This document shows positions 1 to 7,428 of a DNA stretch of 12,900 nucleotides, piece by piece. Below the pieces are notes generated by a model, which saw only the letters and a program-made list of their open reading frames with translations, searched no databases and was not told where the DNA came from. The stretch lies in the NCBI GenBank assembly GCA_024710445.1, contig JANJUT010000071.1:1-12900 (forward strand). Direction: 5' to 3'. How positions within the stretch are numbered: position 1 is the first letter of the stretch; each line of letters starts with the position of its first letter. The stretch is from Thiobacillus sp. Lineage in GTDB: Bacteria; Pseudomonadota; Gammaproteobacteria; Burkholderiales; Thiobacillaceae. The position numbers were made by a program, and so were the translations under genes.

Positions 1-262
1 CAAGCGCCTTCTTAGCCTGGCCCTGACCGATCACGTACTGGTCCAGGATGCCGCTGATTTCGTGCGGCGTCGGCAGATCGGAACTCGCGCCCTTCTGGCC
101 TTCCGCCTGCTGGATTTCCTCGCGGATGATGTCGTTGCACAACTCGACACATTCATCGCAAATGAATACCGATGGCCCGGCAATCAGCTTGCGCACCTCA
201 TGCTGGCTTTTGCCGCAGAAGGAGCAGTAAAGAAGTTTATCGCTCGAGCCTTTGTCTGACAT
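1..262 (-). CDS. clpX: ClpX, ATP-dependent Clp protease unfoldase subunit (N-terminal part only)
   Basis: The first 87 codons of ClpX are visible, and the gene runs off the left edge of the window. ClpX is the AAA+ unfoldase that recognises tagged proteins and feeds them to ClpP in the cytoplasm. The visible part is the N-terminal zinc-binding domain, with a CSFC pair at residues 13-16 and a CDEC pair at about 35-38, the four cysteines that bind zinc and mediate dimerisation and adaptor binding. It is followed by the LPTPHEI and LDQYVIGQ motifs that lead into the AAA+ module. The ATG at 260-262 is chosen because it begins the conserved MSDK start and has an AAGGA ribosome site six bases upstream. 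It lies 24 bases after clpP on the same strand, the usual clpP-clpX arrangement. The Walker motifs are outside the window. Confidence 0.97.
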   Translation of the reverse strand, partial: MSDKGSSDKLLYCSFCGKSQHEVRKLIAGPSVFICDECVELCNDIIREEIQQAEGQKGASSDLPTPHEISGILDQYVIGQGQAKKAL

Positions 263-274
263 TCCAGTTCCTTG

Positions 275-296
275 CTTAATTGCCACTTAATTGCCA
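275..296. repeat. 11-base tandem duplication at the clpP stop codon
   Basis: CTTAATTGCCA occurs twice back to back (275-285 and 286-296). On the minus strand the first unit met holds the last clpP codons and the second holds an untranslated copy before the clpX ribosome site. Confidence 0.85.
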
Positions 297-928
297 GATG
301 CTTCGATACGGCTGGTCAGCACCTTGTCGACCAGACCATAGTTCACCGCATCATCTGCGCTCATGAAGTTGTCACGATCGGTATCGCGTTCGATCGCTTC
401 CATGCTTTGGCCAGTGTGCTTGGCCAGCATATCGTTAAGGCGCGATTTCAGGTAGAGGATTTCCTTGGCATGGATGGCGATATCCGATGCCTGGCCCTGA
501 AAACCACCCAGCGGCTGGTGAATCATCACACGCGAGTTCGGCAGGCAGTAACGCTTGCCCTTGGCGCCAGCGGTCAGCAGGAATGCGCCCATGCTCGCGG
601 CCTGGCCAATACACAGGGTAGACACATCCGGCTTGATGAATTGCATCGTGTCATAGATCGCCAGGCCAGCCGAAACCGAACCACCAGGCGAGTTGATATA
701 GAAGTAGATGTCCTTGTCGGGGTTTTCCGATTCCAGAAACAACATCTGCGCAACCACCAGATTGGCTGTTGCGTCGTTGACCGGGCCAACCAGGAAAATG
801 ACCCGTTCCTTGAGCAGGCGCGAGTAGATGTCATAAGCACGCTCACCACGGCCGCTTTGCTCAACGACCATGGGGACCAAGCCCAGACCTTGGGGCTCGA
901 AAGAATGGCTTTCAAAATCAATGTGCAT
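287..928 (-). CDS. clpP: ClpP, ATP-dependent Clp protease proteolytic subunit
   Basis: A 213-residue serine protease of family S14, close to the usual length of about 200-210. Fourteen subunits form the barrel that degrades proteins unfolded by ClpX (or ClpA) in the cytoplasm. The catalytic triad is visible: Ser112 in GQAASMGA, His137 in MIHQPLGG and Asp186 in DTDRDNF. The conserved INSPGGSV oxyanion segment lies at about 79-86. The N-terminal residues before the VPMVVE motif form a short propeptide, which the family normally removes by self-cleavage. The ATG shares one base with the TGA stop of tig (TGATG), so translation is probably coupled to tig. The stop codon lies inside an 11-base tandem duplication that leads into the clpX ribosome site. 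Confidence 0.98.
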   Translation of the reverse strand: MHIDFESHSFEPQGLGLVPMVVEQSGRGERAYDIYSRLLKERVIFLVGPVNDATANLVVAQMLFLESENPDKDIYFYINSPGGSVSAGLAIYDTMQFIKPDVSTLCIGQAASMGAFLLTAGAKGKRYCLPNSRVMIHQPLGGFQGQASDIAIHAKEILYLKSRLNDMLAKHTGQSMEAIERDTDRDNFMSADDAVNYGLVDKVLTSRIEASGN

Positions 929-2226
929 CAGGTACGTCCCATCAGTTCTTCAAAGGAGGTTGTCACATCTTCCACCTGGGCCTGACCTGCGACCCATGCT
1001 ACCACATTCTCTTCCAGCGCCAGGGACTCGATCTCCTGCATCCGCTCGGGGCTCTGGTAGTACCACTGCATCACCTGTTCCGGCTCCTCGTAGCTCTGGG
1101 CCTGTTCCTGGATCAAGCTGCGAATCTGCTCGGGCTGGGCCACCAGCTTGTGCGCCTGCACGATCTCGGCCAGGATCAATCCCAAACGCACGCGGCGTTC
1201 GGCCTGCCCTGTAAACATATCGGCACTAAGCTTCATGGTCTGAACCCCACGTTGCTGCATATCCGCTTCCGTCATGCTGCGCAGACGGTCAGTTTCCATG
1301 GCCACCAGGCTCTGCGGCAGGTCCAGCGTGCTTTTCTGCAGCAGCAGCTCCATCGACTGCTCCTTCAGCTTGGCCTGTACCCGGCGCTTCACTTCGCGTT
1401 CCAGGTTGGACTTCACTTCGGCCTTGAGCTTCTCGACGTCACCGTCTTCCACGCCCAGCGCCTTGGCGAACTCGGCATCCACCGGCGGCAGAACCGGTGC
1501 CTGCACGTCCTTGACCTGCACCTCGAAATGCTCGGCCTTGCCGGCAAGCTCCTTCGCGGCATAGTCGACCGGGAAGGTCAGGTCAAAGCCCTTGTTATCG
1601 CCTGCCTTGAGCCCGATCAGGCTTTGCTCGAAGTCCTTCAGCAAACGGCCTTCGCCGATGACGGCAGCAAAATCTTCGCCCTTGCCGCCTTCGAACGCCA
1701 CGCCGTCAACCGTGCCCTGGTAATCAAACTTGACCAGATCGCCTTCCGCTGCAGCGCGGGCGGCTGATTCAAAGGTACGGCGCTGCTTCTGCAGCACTTC
1801 CAGCGTCTTCATCACATCGGCATCACCCAGAACCACCGTCGGGCGGCTGATCTTGCCTGTGCTCAGGTCATCTATCTTCACTTCAGGATAGACCTCAAAA
1901 CTGGCGCTGAAAGTCATTTCTGCAACGTCCGTCTGCCCGGCTTTCGGCTCAAAGCGCGGATAACCTGCAATTTTCAGCTGATGGGACTGTACCGCCTCGC
2001 CAAAACGGCTTTGCAGGGTTTCGCCCAGTACTTCCTGGCGGACGCCACCCCCATGCTGGCGCGCCACGGCACTCAACGGTGCCTTGCCCGGACGGAAGCC
2101 GTCCATCTTGACGCTGCGCGCCAGGCGCTTGAGGCGGCTTTGCACTTCGGTTTCCAGCTGATCCATGGGCACACTGATATCGAGGCGGCGGACCAGACCT
2201 TCGAGAACTTCAAGATTTGCTTGCAT
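928..2226 (-). CDS. tig: Trigger factor, ribosome-associated chaperone and peptidyl-prolyl isomerase
   Basis: A 432-residue protein, the same length as E. coli trigger factor. It binds the ribosome exit tunnel and shields nascent chains, with peptidyl-prolyl isomerase activity. The N-terminal ribosome-binding domain carries the signature GFRPGKAP at residues 43-50. A central FKBP-like domain follows (roughly 150-245, with [15 protein letters not shown] and the [13 protein letters not shown] stretch), then a helical C-terminal chaperone region. The ATG at 2224-2226 is chosen over a longer open frame because it begins MQANLE and has an AGGAAG ribosome site just upstream. The extra 27 codons of the longer frame would run into the tRNA gene. 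The gene starts 51 bases after tRNA-Leu and is likely co-transcribed with it and with clpP. Confidence 0.97.
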   Translation of the reverse strand: MQANLEVLEGLVRRLDISVPMDQLETEVQSRLKRLARSVKMDGFRPGKAPLSAVARQHGGGVRQEVLGETLQSRFGEAVQSHQLKIAGYPRFEPKAGQTDVAEMTFSASFEVYPEVKIDDLSTGKISRPTVVLGDADVMKTLEVLQKQRRTFESAARAAAEGDLVKFDYQGTVDGVAFEGGKGEDFAAVIGEGRLLKDFEQSLIGLKAGDNKGFDLTFPVDYAAKELAGKAEHFEVQVKDVQAPVLPPVDAEFAKALGVEDGDVEKLKAEVKSNLEREVKRRVQAKLKEQSMELLLQKSTLDLPQSLVAMETDRLRSMTEADMQQRGVQTMKLSADMFTGQAERRVRLGLILAEIVQAHKLVAQPEQIRSLIQEQAQSYEEPEQVMQWYYQSPERMQEIESLALEENVVAWVAGQAQVEDVTTSFEELMGRT

Positions 2227-2277
2227 CACACTACTTCCTGGCTGAATTGAAATGGGTGGGTAAACGTCAAAAGCCGA

Positions 2278-2362
2278 TGGTGCGGGAGGGGGGACTCGAA
2301 CCCCCACGCCTTGCGGCGCTGGAACCTAAATCCAGTGCGTCTACCAATTCCGCCACTCTCGC
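2278..2362 (-). tRNA. tRNA-Leu (anticodon UAG, reads CUN)
   Basis: An 85-base type II tRNA with the CCA end encoded at 2278-2280. The anticodon arm reads CTGGA-TTTAGGT-TCCAG, placing UAG at 2326-2328. It has a D arm with TTGGTAGA, a long variable arm (CGCCGCAAGGCG) and a T arm of GGGGG-TTCGAGT-CCCCC, all as in E. coli leuW. The acceptor stem pairs GCGAGAG with CTCCCGC, leaving an A-C mismatch at the fourth pair (4:69) where E. coli has G-C. It lies just before tig, so its 3' end is probably processed from a tig-clpPX transcript. Confidence 0.97.
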
Positions 2363-2390
2363 GGCCTGACCGTAAAACCTGCGACCAATA

Positions 2391-2420
2391 AGTGTAATAT
2401 AATCAAAGCGATGCTGTCAC
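2391..2420 (-). promoter_or_regulatory. Putative sigma-70 promoter for tRNA-Leu/tig
   Basis: On the minus strand GTGACA (2415-2420, five of six matches to TTGACA) and TACACT (2391-2396, four of six matches to TATAAT) are separated by 18 bases. The predicted start near 2384 lies about 22 bases before the tRNA. Nothing else in this short gap looks better, but the call rests on consensus matching alone. Confidence 0.4.
2398..2403 (+). promoter_or_regulatory. Putative -10 element for the hpn operon
   Basis: A perfect TATAAT on the plus strand lies 75 bases before the preferred hpnC start. No convincing -35 hexamer sits 16-18 bases upstream (the sequence there is close to AAACCT), so the promoter would be weak or need an activator. 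It lies one base from the -10 of the opposing tRNA-Leu/tig promoter. Confidence 0.4.
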
Positions 2421-2478
2421 CTAAACCGACCGGGCATCCTACCTAAGTCATTATTCCCATTCCGTTTTTTTGTTGCCG

Positions 2479-3285
2479 GTGCCGGTCGAACACTACGAAA
2501 ACTTCCCTGTTGCGTCCTGGTTGCTTCCCAAACGGCTGCGCCGACCGGTCGAAGCCATTTACCACTTTGCACGCAGCGCGGACGATATTGCCGATGAAGG
2601 CGACGCCACTTCTGCCGAACGTTTGACCCAACTGGACGCATATCGCGTCCAGCTGGACCGCATCGAGAACGGCGATGTACCGGACGATCCCGTGTTCGGC
2701 CCGCTGGCCAAAGCCATACGCACCCACACCATCCCGCTGACCCCGTTTCGCGACCTGCTATCGGCCTTCGCCCAGGATGTGGAAAAAACCCGCTATGCCG
2801 ACTTTGGCGAAGTCATGGATTACTGTCGCCGCTCGGCCAACCCGGTGGGACGCCTGATGATGCATTTGTACGGCGACCATGACCCGCGGCATCTGGCATA
2901 TTCGGACGCCATCTGCAGCAGCCTGCAACTCATCAATTTCCTGCAGGATATCGCCATTGATTACCGGAAAGACCGCGTCTACCTGCCACAGGACGAACTG
3001 GCCGCCAGCCACGTCAGCGAAACCCAGATCGCCCAGGGCGACACGCGCGGCATGTGGCACGTCATGATGCAGAAACAGATTGAGCGTACCCGCAAGCTGC
3101 TGCAGGCGGGCGCGCCACTCGGTCGGCAACTCAAGGGACGCATCGGGCTGGAACTGCGCGTCACCATCCTTGGTGGTGAAACCATCCTGCGCAAGCTGCA
3201 CGCCGACCCCGGCTGCGTGTTTCATAACCGCCCGGTGCTCACCAAAAAAGACTGGATCTCCATGCTTGGTCGAGGACTCATATAA
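2479..3285 (+). CDS. hpnC: HpnC, squalene synthase family (presqualene diphosphate to hydroxysqualene)
   Basis: A trans-isoprenyl diphosphate synthase of the squalene/phytoene synthase family, about 268 residues. In the HpnCDE pathway it converts presqualene diphosphate to hydroxysqualene. The HYENFPVAS opening and the HFARSADDIADE stretch are typical of HpnC. The first Asp-rich motif is DDIADE at about 35-40, and the second is QDIAIDYRKDR near 156-166, followed by VYLPQDEL. No ATG start exists. I prefer the GTG at 2479, which gives MPVEHYENF. TTG codons at 2470 and 2473 are in frame and possible. No clear ribosome site precedes any of them; the upstream sequence is T-rich. It is the first gene of a plus-strand run and ends two bases before hpnD. 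No truncation or missing motif is seen. Confidence 0.93.
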   Translation: MPVEHYENFPVASWLLPKRLRRPVEAIYHFARSADDIADEGDATSAERLTQLDAYRVQLDRIENGDVPDDPVFGPLAKAIRTHTIPLTPFRDLLSAFAQDVEKTRYADFGEVMDYCRRSANPVGRLMMHLYGDHDPRHLAYSDAICSSLQLINFLQDIAIDYRKDRVYLPQDELAASHVSETQIAQGDTRGMWHVMMQKQIERTRKLLQAGAPLGRQLKGRIGLELRVTILGGETILRKLHADPGCVFHNRPVLTKKDWISMLGRGLI

Positions 3286-3287
3286 CC

Positions 3288-4132
3288 ATGGACGTCCATC
3301 AGTATTGCCAGGATCGCGCTGCCGCCAGCGGTTCCAGCTTTTATTACAGTTTCGTCTTCCTGCCGCAGGACACGCGCCGCGCGATCACGGCGTTTTATGC
3401 GCTGTGCCGCGAACTCGACGACGTGGTGGACGAATGCCACGACCGCCAGATTGCCGAGGCCAAGCTTGACTGGTGGCGCGAGGAAATCGCACGGTTTGCA
3501 ACCAGCGCGCCGGAACACCCGGCGACCCGGGCGCTGCTGGACACCCCTCAAGGTCGCAATGCGCCCCCGGCCCTGTTGCTGGAAATCATCGACGGCATGG
3601 CAATGGATCTGGATGATCTGCGCTACCCCGATTTCAAATCGCTCAACCTGTATTGTTATCGTGTGGCGGGCGTGGTGGGAGAAGTCGCTGCCGCCATTTT
3701 TGGCGGTGCGCGCAACGAGGACGACCGCGCAATCCGCCGCTACGCGCATGAACTCGGCCTCGCCTTCAGCTCACCAACATCATTCGCGATGTAGGCGAGG
3801 ACGCACGGCGTGGGCGCATCTATCTGCCGCAGGACGAACTGGCCCGTTTCAACGTACGCGAAGCGGACCTTCTCAACGGCGTGGATACGCCCGAGTTTCA
3901 GGCATTGATGCAGTACCAGTTCGACCGCGCCAGCGCCTGCTACGATCGCGCACTTGCCGCACTGCCTGCCAGCGCACGGCGTAGTCAACGCCCTGGGCTG
4001 GTAATGGCCGCCATTTATCGTACCTTGCTGGATGAAATCCGGCGCGCGCATTTCCCGGTGCTGCACGCACGTGTCGCGCTCACGCCCCTGCGCAAGCTGT
4101 GGCTGGCGAGCAAAACCTGGCTGTTCCCGTGA
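3288..4132 (+). pseudogene. hpnD: HpnD, presqualene diphosphate synthase, interrupted by a -1 frameshift
   Basis: HpnD condenses two farnesyl diphosphates to presqualene diphosphate, the first step of the HpnCDE route. The ATG at 3288 follows a GAGGA ribosome site, two bases after hpnC. The first 160 residues read normally and include FYYSFVFLP and the first Asp-rich motif DDVVDE at 44-49. After Phe160 (3765-3767) one base is missing: TTCAGCTC stands where the family needs TTC-CAG-CTC. The original frame adds eight unrelated residues and stops at 3794. Reading on from C3767 in the -1 frame gives QLTNIIRDVGEDARRGRIYLP, the second metal-binding motif, and an intact tail to the TGA at 4130-4132. 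The repaired protein would be 281 residues, normal for HpnD. The 168-residue product lacks the second Asp motif and should be inactive. A sequencing or assembly error is equally possible, since both halves look otherwise undecayed. Confidence 0.92.
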
Positions 4133-5415
4133 CGGCTGGTTTGAACAAGCGCAGTGTCGCCGTCATCGGCGGCGGTTGGGCCGGCTGCGCCGCCGCACTG
4201 ACGCTGGCTGAAGCGGGCGTCAAGGTCACGCTGTACGAAGCCAGCCGCACGCTGGGCGGACGGGCACGCACAGTCGAACTCGAGGGCCGGTCACTCGACA
4301 ACGGCCAGCACATCCTGCTAGGCGCCTACGAGCAGACCCTGCAGCTGATCGAGCGCCTGCACCCATCTGCCCCCCAAACGGGTGTGTGGCGTCTCCCACT
4401 CACACTCAATCAACCTCCCGATTTCAGTCTGGCCTGCCCACGACTGCCAGCTCCGCTACATTTGCTTGCCGGACTGCTGGGGGCGAAAGGGCTCAGTTGG
4501 CGCGAAAAACTGGCCGCTGCCCGCTGGGCCCACACCCTGCTGCATGATTCAGACTCGCTGGATCGACTAACAGTCAGCCAGTTCACCCAGACGCAGCCAG
4601 AAAAGCTCAACCGCCTGTTGTGGCACCCGCTGTGTGTCTCCGCCTTGAATACGCCGCCGGAAACAGCCAGCGCCAAGGTGTTCCGTGATGTGATCCGTGC
4701 GGCCTTCGGCGGGCGCAACCACCACAGCGATCTTCTGTTACCTCGCCATGACCTGACTGCACTGTTCCCCACACCTGCCGCTACGCGCCTGGTCAAGCTT
4801 GGTGGCAAGGTGTGCCTGTCCAGTCGGGTGACAGCGCTCTCGGCCACAACCGATGCCATCACGCTGGCCACACGCGATGGCTCGTATCGCTACAGCCACG
4901 TCATCATTGCAGTCGCACCTCAACATCTCCCCGCGCTGGCGGCACAGATCCCCGAACTCGAAACCACCGGGCGCGAGGTGGCGACTTACCACTACCAGCC
5001 CATTGCCACGGGCTACGTGCAATATGGCGCGGATTTCCGGCTCGACAAACCGCTGTTTGCCCTGGCCGATGGCCCTGCACAGTTTGTATTCGACCGCGGC
5101 CAAAGCCATGGTCAGGCTGGGCTGATGGCGTTTGTTGCCAGCGCCGCAGACAGTTTGCCCGCGGACTGGCTGGACCTGGCCGAGGCGCAATTAAAAAGAA
5201 TCGCCCAACCCGGCACCCCACGCTGGCGTAAAAGCATTGTCGAGAAACAGGCGACCTATGCCTGCAAACCCGGCATGGCACGCCCCTCCGTCCACACCGC
5301 GCATCCGCGCATTTTTCTGGCTGGCGATTACACCACCGGCCTCTACCCAGCCACACTCGAAAGTGCAACGCAGAGCGGAGTACAATCGGCCGGCGCATTA
5401 CTTCAACAGCTATGA
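4129..5415 (+). CDS. hpnE: HpnE, hydroxysqualene dehydroxylase (FAD flavoprotein)
   Basis: A flavin amine oxidase/phytoene desaturase-like protein of about 428 residues. In the hopanoid pathway HpnE reduces hydroxysqualene to squalene. The N-terminal dinucleotide-binding fold is clear: VAVIGGGWAGCAAAL at about 10-24, with the acidic Glu37 at the end of the second strand and LGGRAR just after. The C-terminal FAD contact IFLAGDYTTGLYPATLE lies near 395-411, followed by the helix of the ATQSG motif. I chose the GTG at 4129 because it overlaps the hpnD stop by four bases (GTGA), as expected for a coupled operon. A GTG at 4099 and a TTG at 4141 are alternatives, and none has a strong ribosome site. 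The gene ends in an ATGA overlap with the next gene. The motifs are intact, so the pathway looks maintained apart from the hpnD lesion. Confidence 0.93.
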   Translation: MTAGLNKRSVAVIGGGWAGCAAALTLAEAGVKVTLYEASRTLGGRARTVELEGRSLDNGQHILLGAYEQTLQLIERLHPSAPQTGVWRLPLTLNQPPDFSLACPRLPAPLHLLAGLLGAKGLSWREKLAAARWAHTLLHDSDSLDRLTVSQFTQTQPEKLNRLLWHPLCVSALNTPPETASAKVFRDVIRAAFGGRNHHSDLLLPRHDLTALFPTPAATRLVKLGGKVCLSSRVTALSATTDAITLATRDGSYRYSHVIIAVAPQHLPALAAQIPELETTGREVATYHYQPIATGYVQYGADFRLDKPLFALADGPAQFVFDRGQSHGQAGLMAFVASAADSLPADWLDLAEAQLKRIAQPGTPRWRKSIVEKQATYACKPGMARPSVHTAHPRIFLAGDYTTGLYPATLESATQSGVQSAGALLQQL

Positions 5416-6155
5416 AAGACTATCTTCCCCGCCCTGACCTCCTCGAAGGCCGAGTCATTCTCGTTACCGGTGCCAGTTCCGGCCTCGGCCGCGCTGCCAG
5501 CCTGGCATATGCGCGCTACGGCGCCACGGTCGCCCTGCTCGCACGCGATGCAACCAGACTGGAAGCCGTTTATGACGAAATCGTGGCCGCTGGCGGCCCG
5601 GAACCTGCAATGTTTCCCTACGATCTGGCTGCCGCCGACGATCGCAGCCTGGAAACACTTGCAGGCACCATTGCTCATCACCTGAAGCGGCTCGACGGGG
5701 TGTTGCACAGCGCCCACCAGTTTTACAACCTGACACCGCTGGAACTGCAAACGCTCGACCAATGGCAGACGCTGATGCGGGTCAACCTGATGGCCCCTTT
5801 TGCGCTCACCCGGGCCTGCCTGCAGCTGCTGAAACAGGCACCGGATGCCTCAGTCGTGTTCACCGGCGAGACCCATGGTCATCAACCCGCCGCGTACTGG
5901 GGCGGATATGCCGTAGCCAAATCCGGGCTGGAAACACTCACCCGCATCTGGGCTGACGAGTTCAGCTCGAACGAGAACCTGCGCTTCAACACGCTGATTC
6001 CAGGCCAGGTCGCCACCACCTTGCGTTCGCGCACCCATCCCGGGCTGTCACCGGAAAGCCTGCCCGGCACCAATGACCTGATGCCGTGGTATCTGTATTT
6101 GATGGGAGCAGACAGCCACGCTGTGCGCGGCCAGATTATCGAGTGCCAAGCCTGA
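5412..6155 (+). CDS. Short-chain dehydrogenase/reductase, YciK-like
   Basis: A 247-residue classical-size SDR with a Rossmann cofactor motif TGASSGLG at 19-26. The substrate is unknown. The C-terminal half (AYWGGYAVAKSGLETLTRIWADEF, then PGQVATTLR and LMPWYLYLMG) resembles E. coli YciK, a poorly characterised oxidoreductase. Tyr166 and Lys170 of YxxxK and Asn125 are present. The residue 13 before Tyr166, where the catalytic Ser normally lies, is Glu153 (TGET), with Thr154 beside it. The NAG structural motif is also changed, to HSAH at 99-102. The ATG overlaps the hpnE stop by four bases, so it is translated with the squalene genes. A role in isoprenoid modification is possible but unproven; YciK-like genes also occur in unrelated contexts. 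Confidence 0.85.
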   Translation: MKDYLPRPDLLEGRVILVTGASSGLGRAASLAYARYGATVALLARDATRLEAVYDEIVAAGGPEPAMFPYDLAAADDRSLETLAGTIAHHLKRLDGVLHSAHQFYNLTPLELQTLDQWQTLMRVNLMAPFALTRACLQLLKQAPDASVVFTGETHGHQPAAYWGGYAVAKSGLETLTRIWADEFSSNENLRFNTLIPGQVATTLRSRTHPGLSPESLPGTNDLMPWYLYLMGADSHAVRGQIIECQA

Positions 6156-6168
6156 CCTCCAGGTTGTC

Positions 6169-7428
6169 ATGAAAATTGGTCGTTACGAAGTTCTCGATGA
6201 AATTGGCCATGGCGCGATGGGCACGGTCTATCGTGCTCGCGACCCGCTGATCGAACGAACCGTAGCCATCAAGACCGTTCAGATTGCCCAACTCCAGCAT
6301 GAAGGCGCGGATACCGAGTCGCGTTTTCTGCGCGAAGCGCAAAGTGCTGGCCGTTTATCGCACCCGAATATCGTGACCATTTATGACGTGGGCGAATCCG
6401 ACGCACTCGCCTACATCGCCATGGAATACCTGCCCGGTGCAACCCTGCGCACACTCATGGACAAGGGCCCCATGCCGATCGATCTGGTAATCGACACCGT
6501 CACCCAGATGGCCGAGGCACTTGCATTTGCGCACCAGCACGGCGTGATTCATCGCGACATCAAACCCGCCAACGTGGTCGTCACAGGCCAGAGCGGACGC
6601 ATCAAACTTACTGATTTCGGCATAGCCCATCTCAGCAACAGCGACCATACGCACGCCGGGCAAATGCTCGGTTCACCGCGCTACATGTCACCCGAGCAAG
6701 CGATGGGCAGCGAAATCGACGGGCGTTCCGATATTTTCTCGCTGGGCGCCGTACTGTATGAAATGCTCACCGCCCGGTATGCCTTTGATGGTGACAGCCT
6801 GCCTACCATCCTGTACCGCGTGATCAACGAAACACCCGTGCCTGCCGCTTCCCTGCGTTCAGGCATTTCCGACCGGGTGAGCAATCTGTTGTTGCGCATG
6901 CTGCACAAGAACCCTGCTGAACGTCCCGATGCGCGCACGCTTCTGGATGACCTGCATGCACTTGCACAGGCCAGCCCGCCTGACCCGACCGCCACGCCAT
7001 CCAGCCACAGATCGCGCCTTCATCCCGCTCTGGCATACGGCATCCCCCTGGCCGTACTGCTGGCAATAGGCATTGGAATGGTAGTCAGCGAACATCCTCT
7101 CGACACGCCTCAACCCGCTGTACCTGCTCAGTTGCAGCCGGCTACCAGCAGCCCTGCACCAGAAACAACGCCTGTTGAATCAATACCGGTTGAGTCCGCT
7201 ACGGATACGCCTGACAAAGACCCGTCCGGGGCTACGCCCATCGAAACGGACGCCTACCTCGCCGGCCTGGACAGCAAGCGCGTCAAGTTACGCCTCAAGC
7301 GCACCGAACTGCTGCTAGAGTACACCGATCAGCATCCCGATGTCGTGCAAATTGACCGGCAACTCGAACTGCTGCAGATCGAACGCCGCCGCTACCTGCG
7401 GCAACTCGAAAGCAAACAGAAAAACTGA
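6169..7428 (+). CDS. Membrane Ser/Thr protein kinase (Hanks type) with a C-terminal outer tail
   Basis: A 419-residue transmembrane kinase. The N-terminal cytoplasmic kinase domain (about 1-265) has every key residue: glycine loop GHGAMGTV 13-20, Lys35 in VAIK, Glu56 in the C helix, HRD 128-130 with Lys132 and Asn135, DFG 149-151, SPE 174-176, Asp188 and Arg252. A Pro/Ser/Thr-rich linker leads to one membrane segment at about 286-306. The remaining roughly 110 residues should be periplasmic: a low-complexity Pro/Thr/Glu region (308-360), then a charged helix with likely coiled-coil character (361-419) containing YTDQHPDVV. That motif resembles the coiled coil of Wzz/GumC chain-length proteins. 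No PASTA repeats are present. The ATG lies 13 bases after the SDR stop, and the ribosome site is weak. The gene ends flush against the stop of the converging amt gene. Targets are unknown. Confidence 0.92.
   Translation: MKIGRYEVLDEIGHGAMGTVYRARDPLIERTVAIKTVQIAQLQHEGADTESRFLREAQSAGRLSHPNIVTIYDVGESDALAYIAMEYLPGATLRTLMDKGPMPIDLVIDTVTQMAEALAFAHQHGVIHRDIKPANVVVTGQSGRIKLTDFGIAHLSNSDHTHAGQMLGSPRYMSPEQAMGSEIDGRSDIFSLGAVLYEMLTARYAFDGDSLPTILYRVINETPVPAASLRSGISDRVSNLLLRMLHKNPAERPDARTLLDDLHALAQASPPDPTATPSSHRSRLHPALAYGIPLAVLLAIGIGMVVSEHPLDTPQPAVPAQLQPATSSPAPETTPVESIPVESATDTPDKDPSGATPIETDAYLAGLDSKRVKLRLKRTELLLEYTDQHPDVVQIDRQLELLQIERRRYLRQLESKQKN

Noticed and set aside
272..985. 237-codon plus-strand frame opposite clpP
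   Set aside because: It lies antisense to an intact clpP with full catalytic triad and shows no recognisable domain; a codon-bias shadow.
1150..1767. 205-codon plus-strand frame opposite tig
   Set aside because: Antisense to a well-supported gene, with composition typical of a shadow frame and no motif.
2240..2275. A separate tig promoter between tRNA-Leu and tig (TTGACG as -35)
   Set aside because: No acceptable -10 lies at 16-18 bases; the gap is only 51 bases and co-transcription with the tRNA is simpler.
2227..2307. Open frame extending tig upstream by 27 codons (start of MGVRVPPPAP type)
   Set aside because: It runs into the 3' part of tRNA-Leu; such Pro-rich readings are a common tRNA artefact. 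The ATG at 2226 has a ribosome site and the conserved MQANLE start.
3762..3772. Programmed -1 frameshift site in hpnD
   Set aside because: The local sequence CGCCTTCAGCT has no slippery heptamer and I see no convincing downstream pseudoknot; a plain deletion explains it better.
3881..4132. Separate 83-residue gene after hpnD
   Set aside because: It is simply the out-of-frame C-terminal part of the frameshifted hpnD; the homologous reading begins upstream at 3767.
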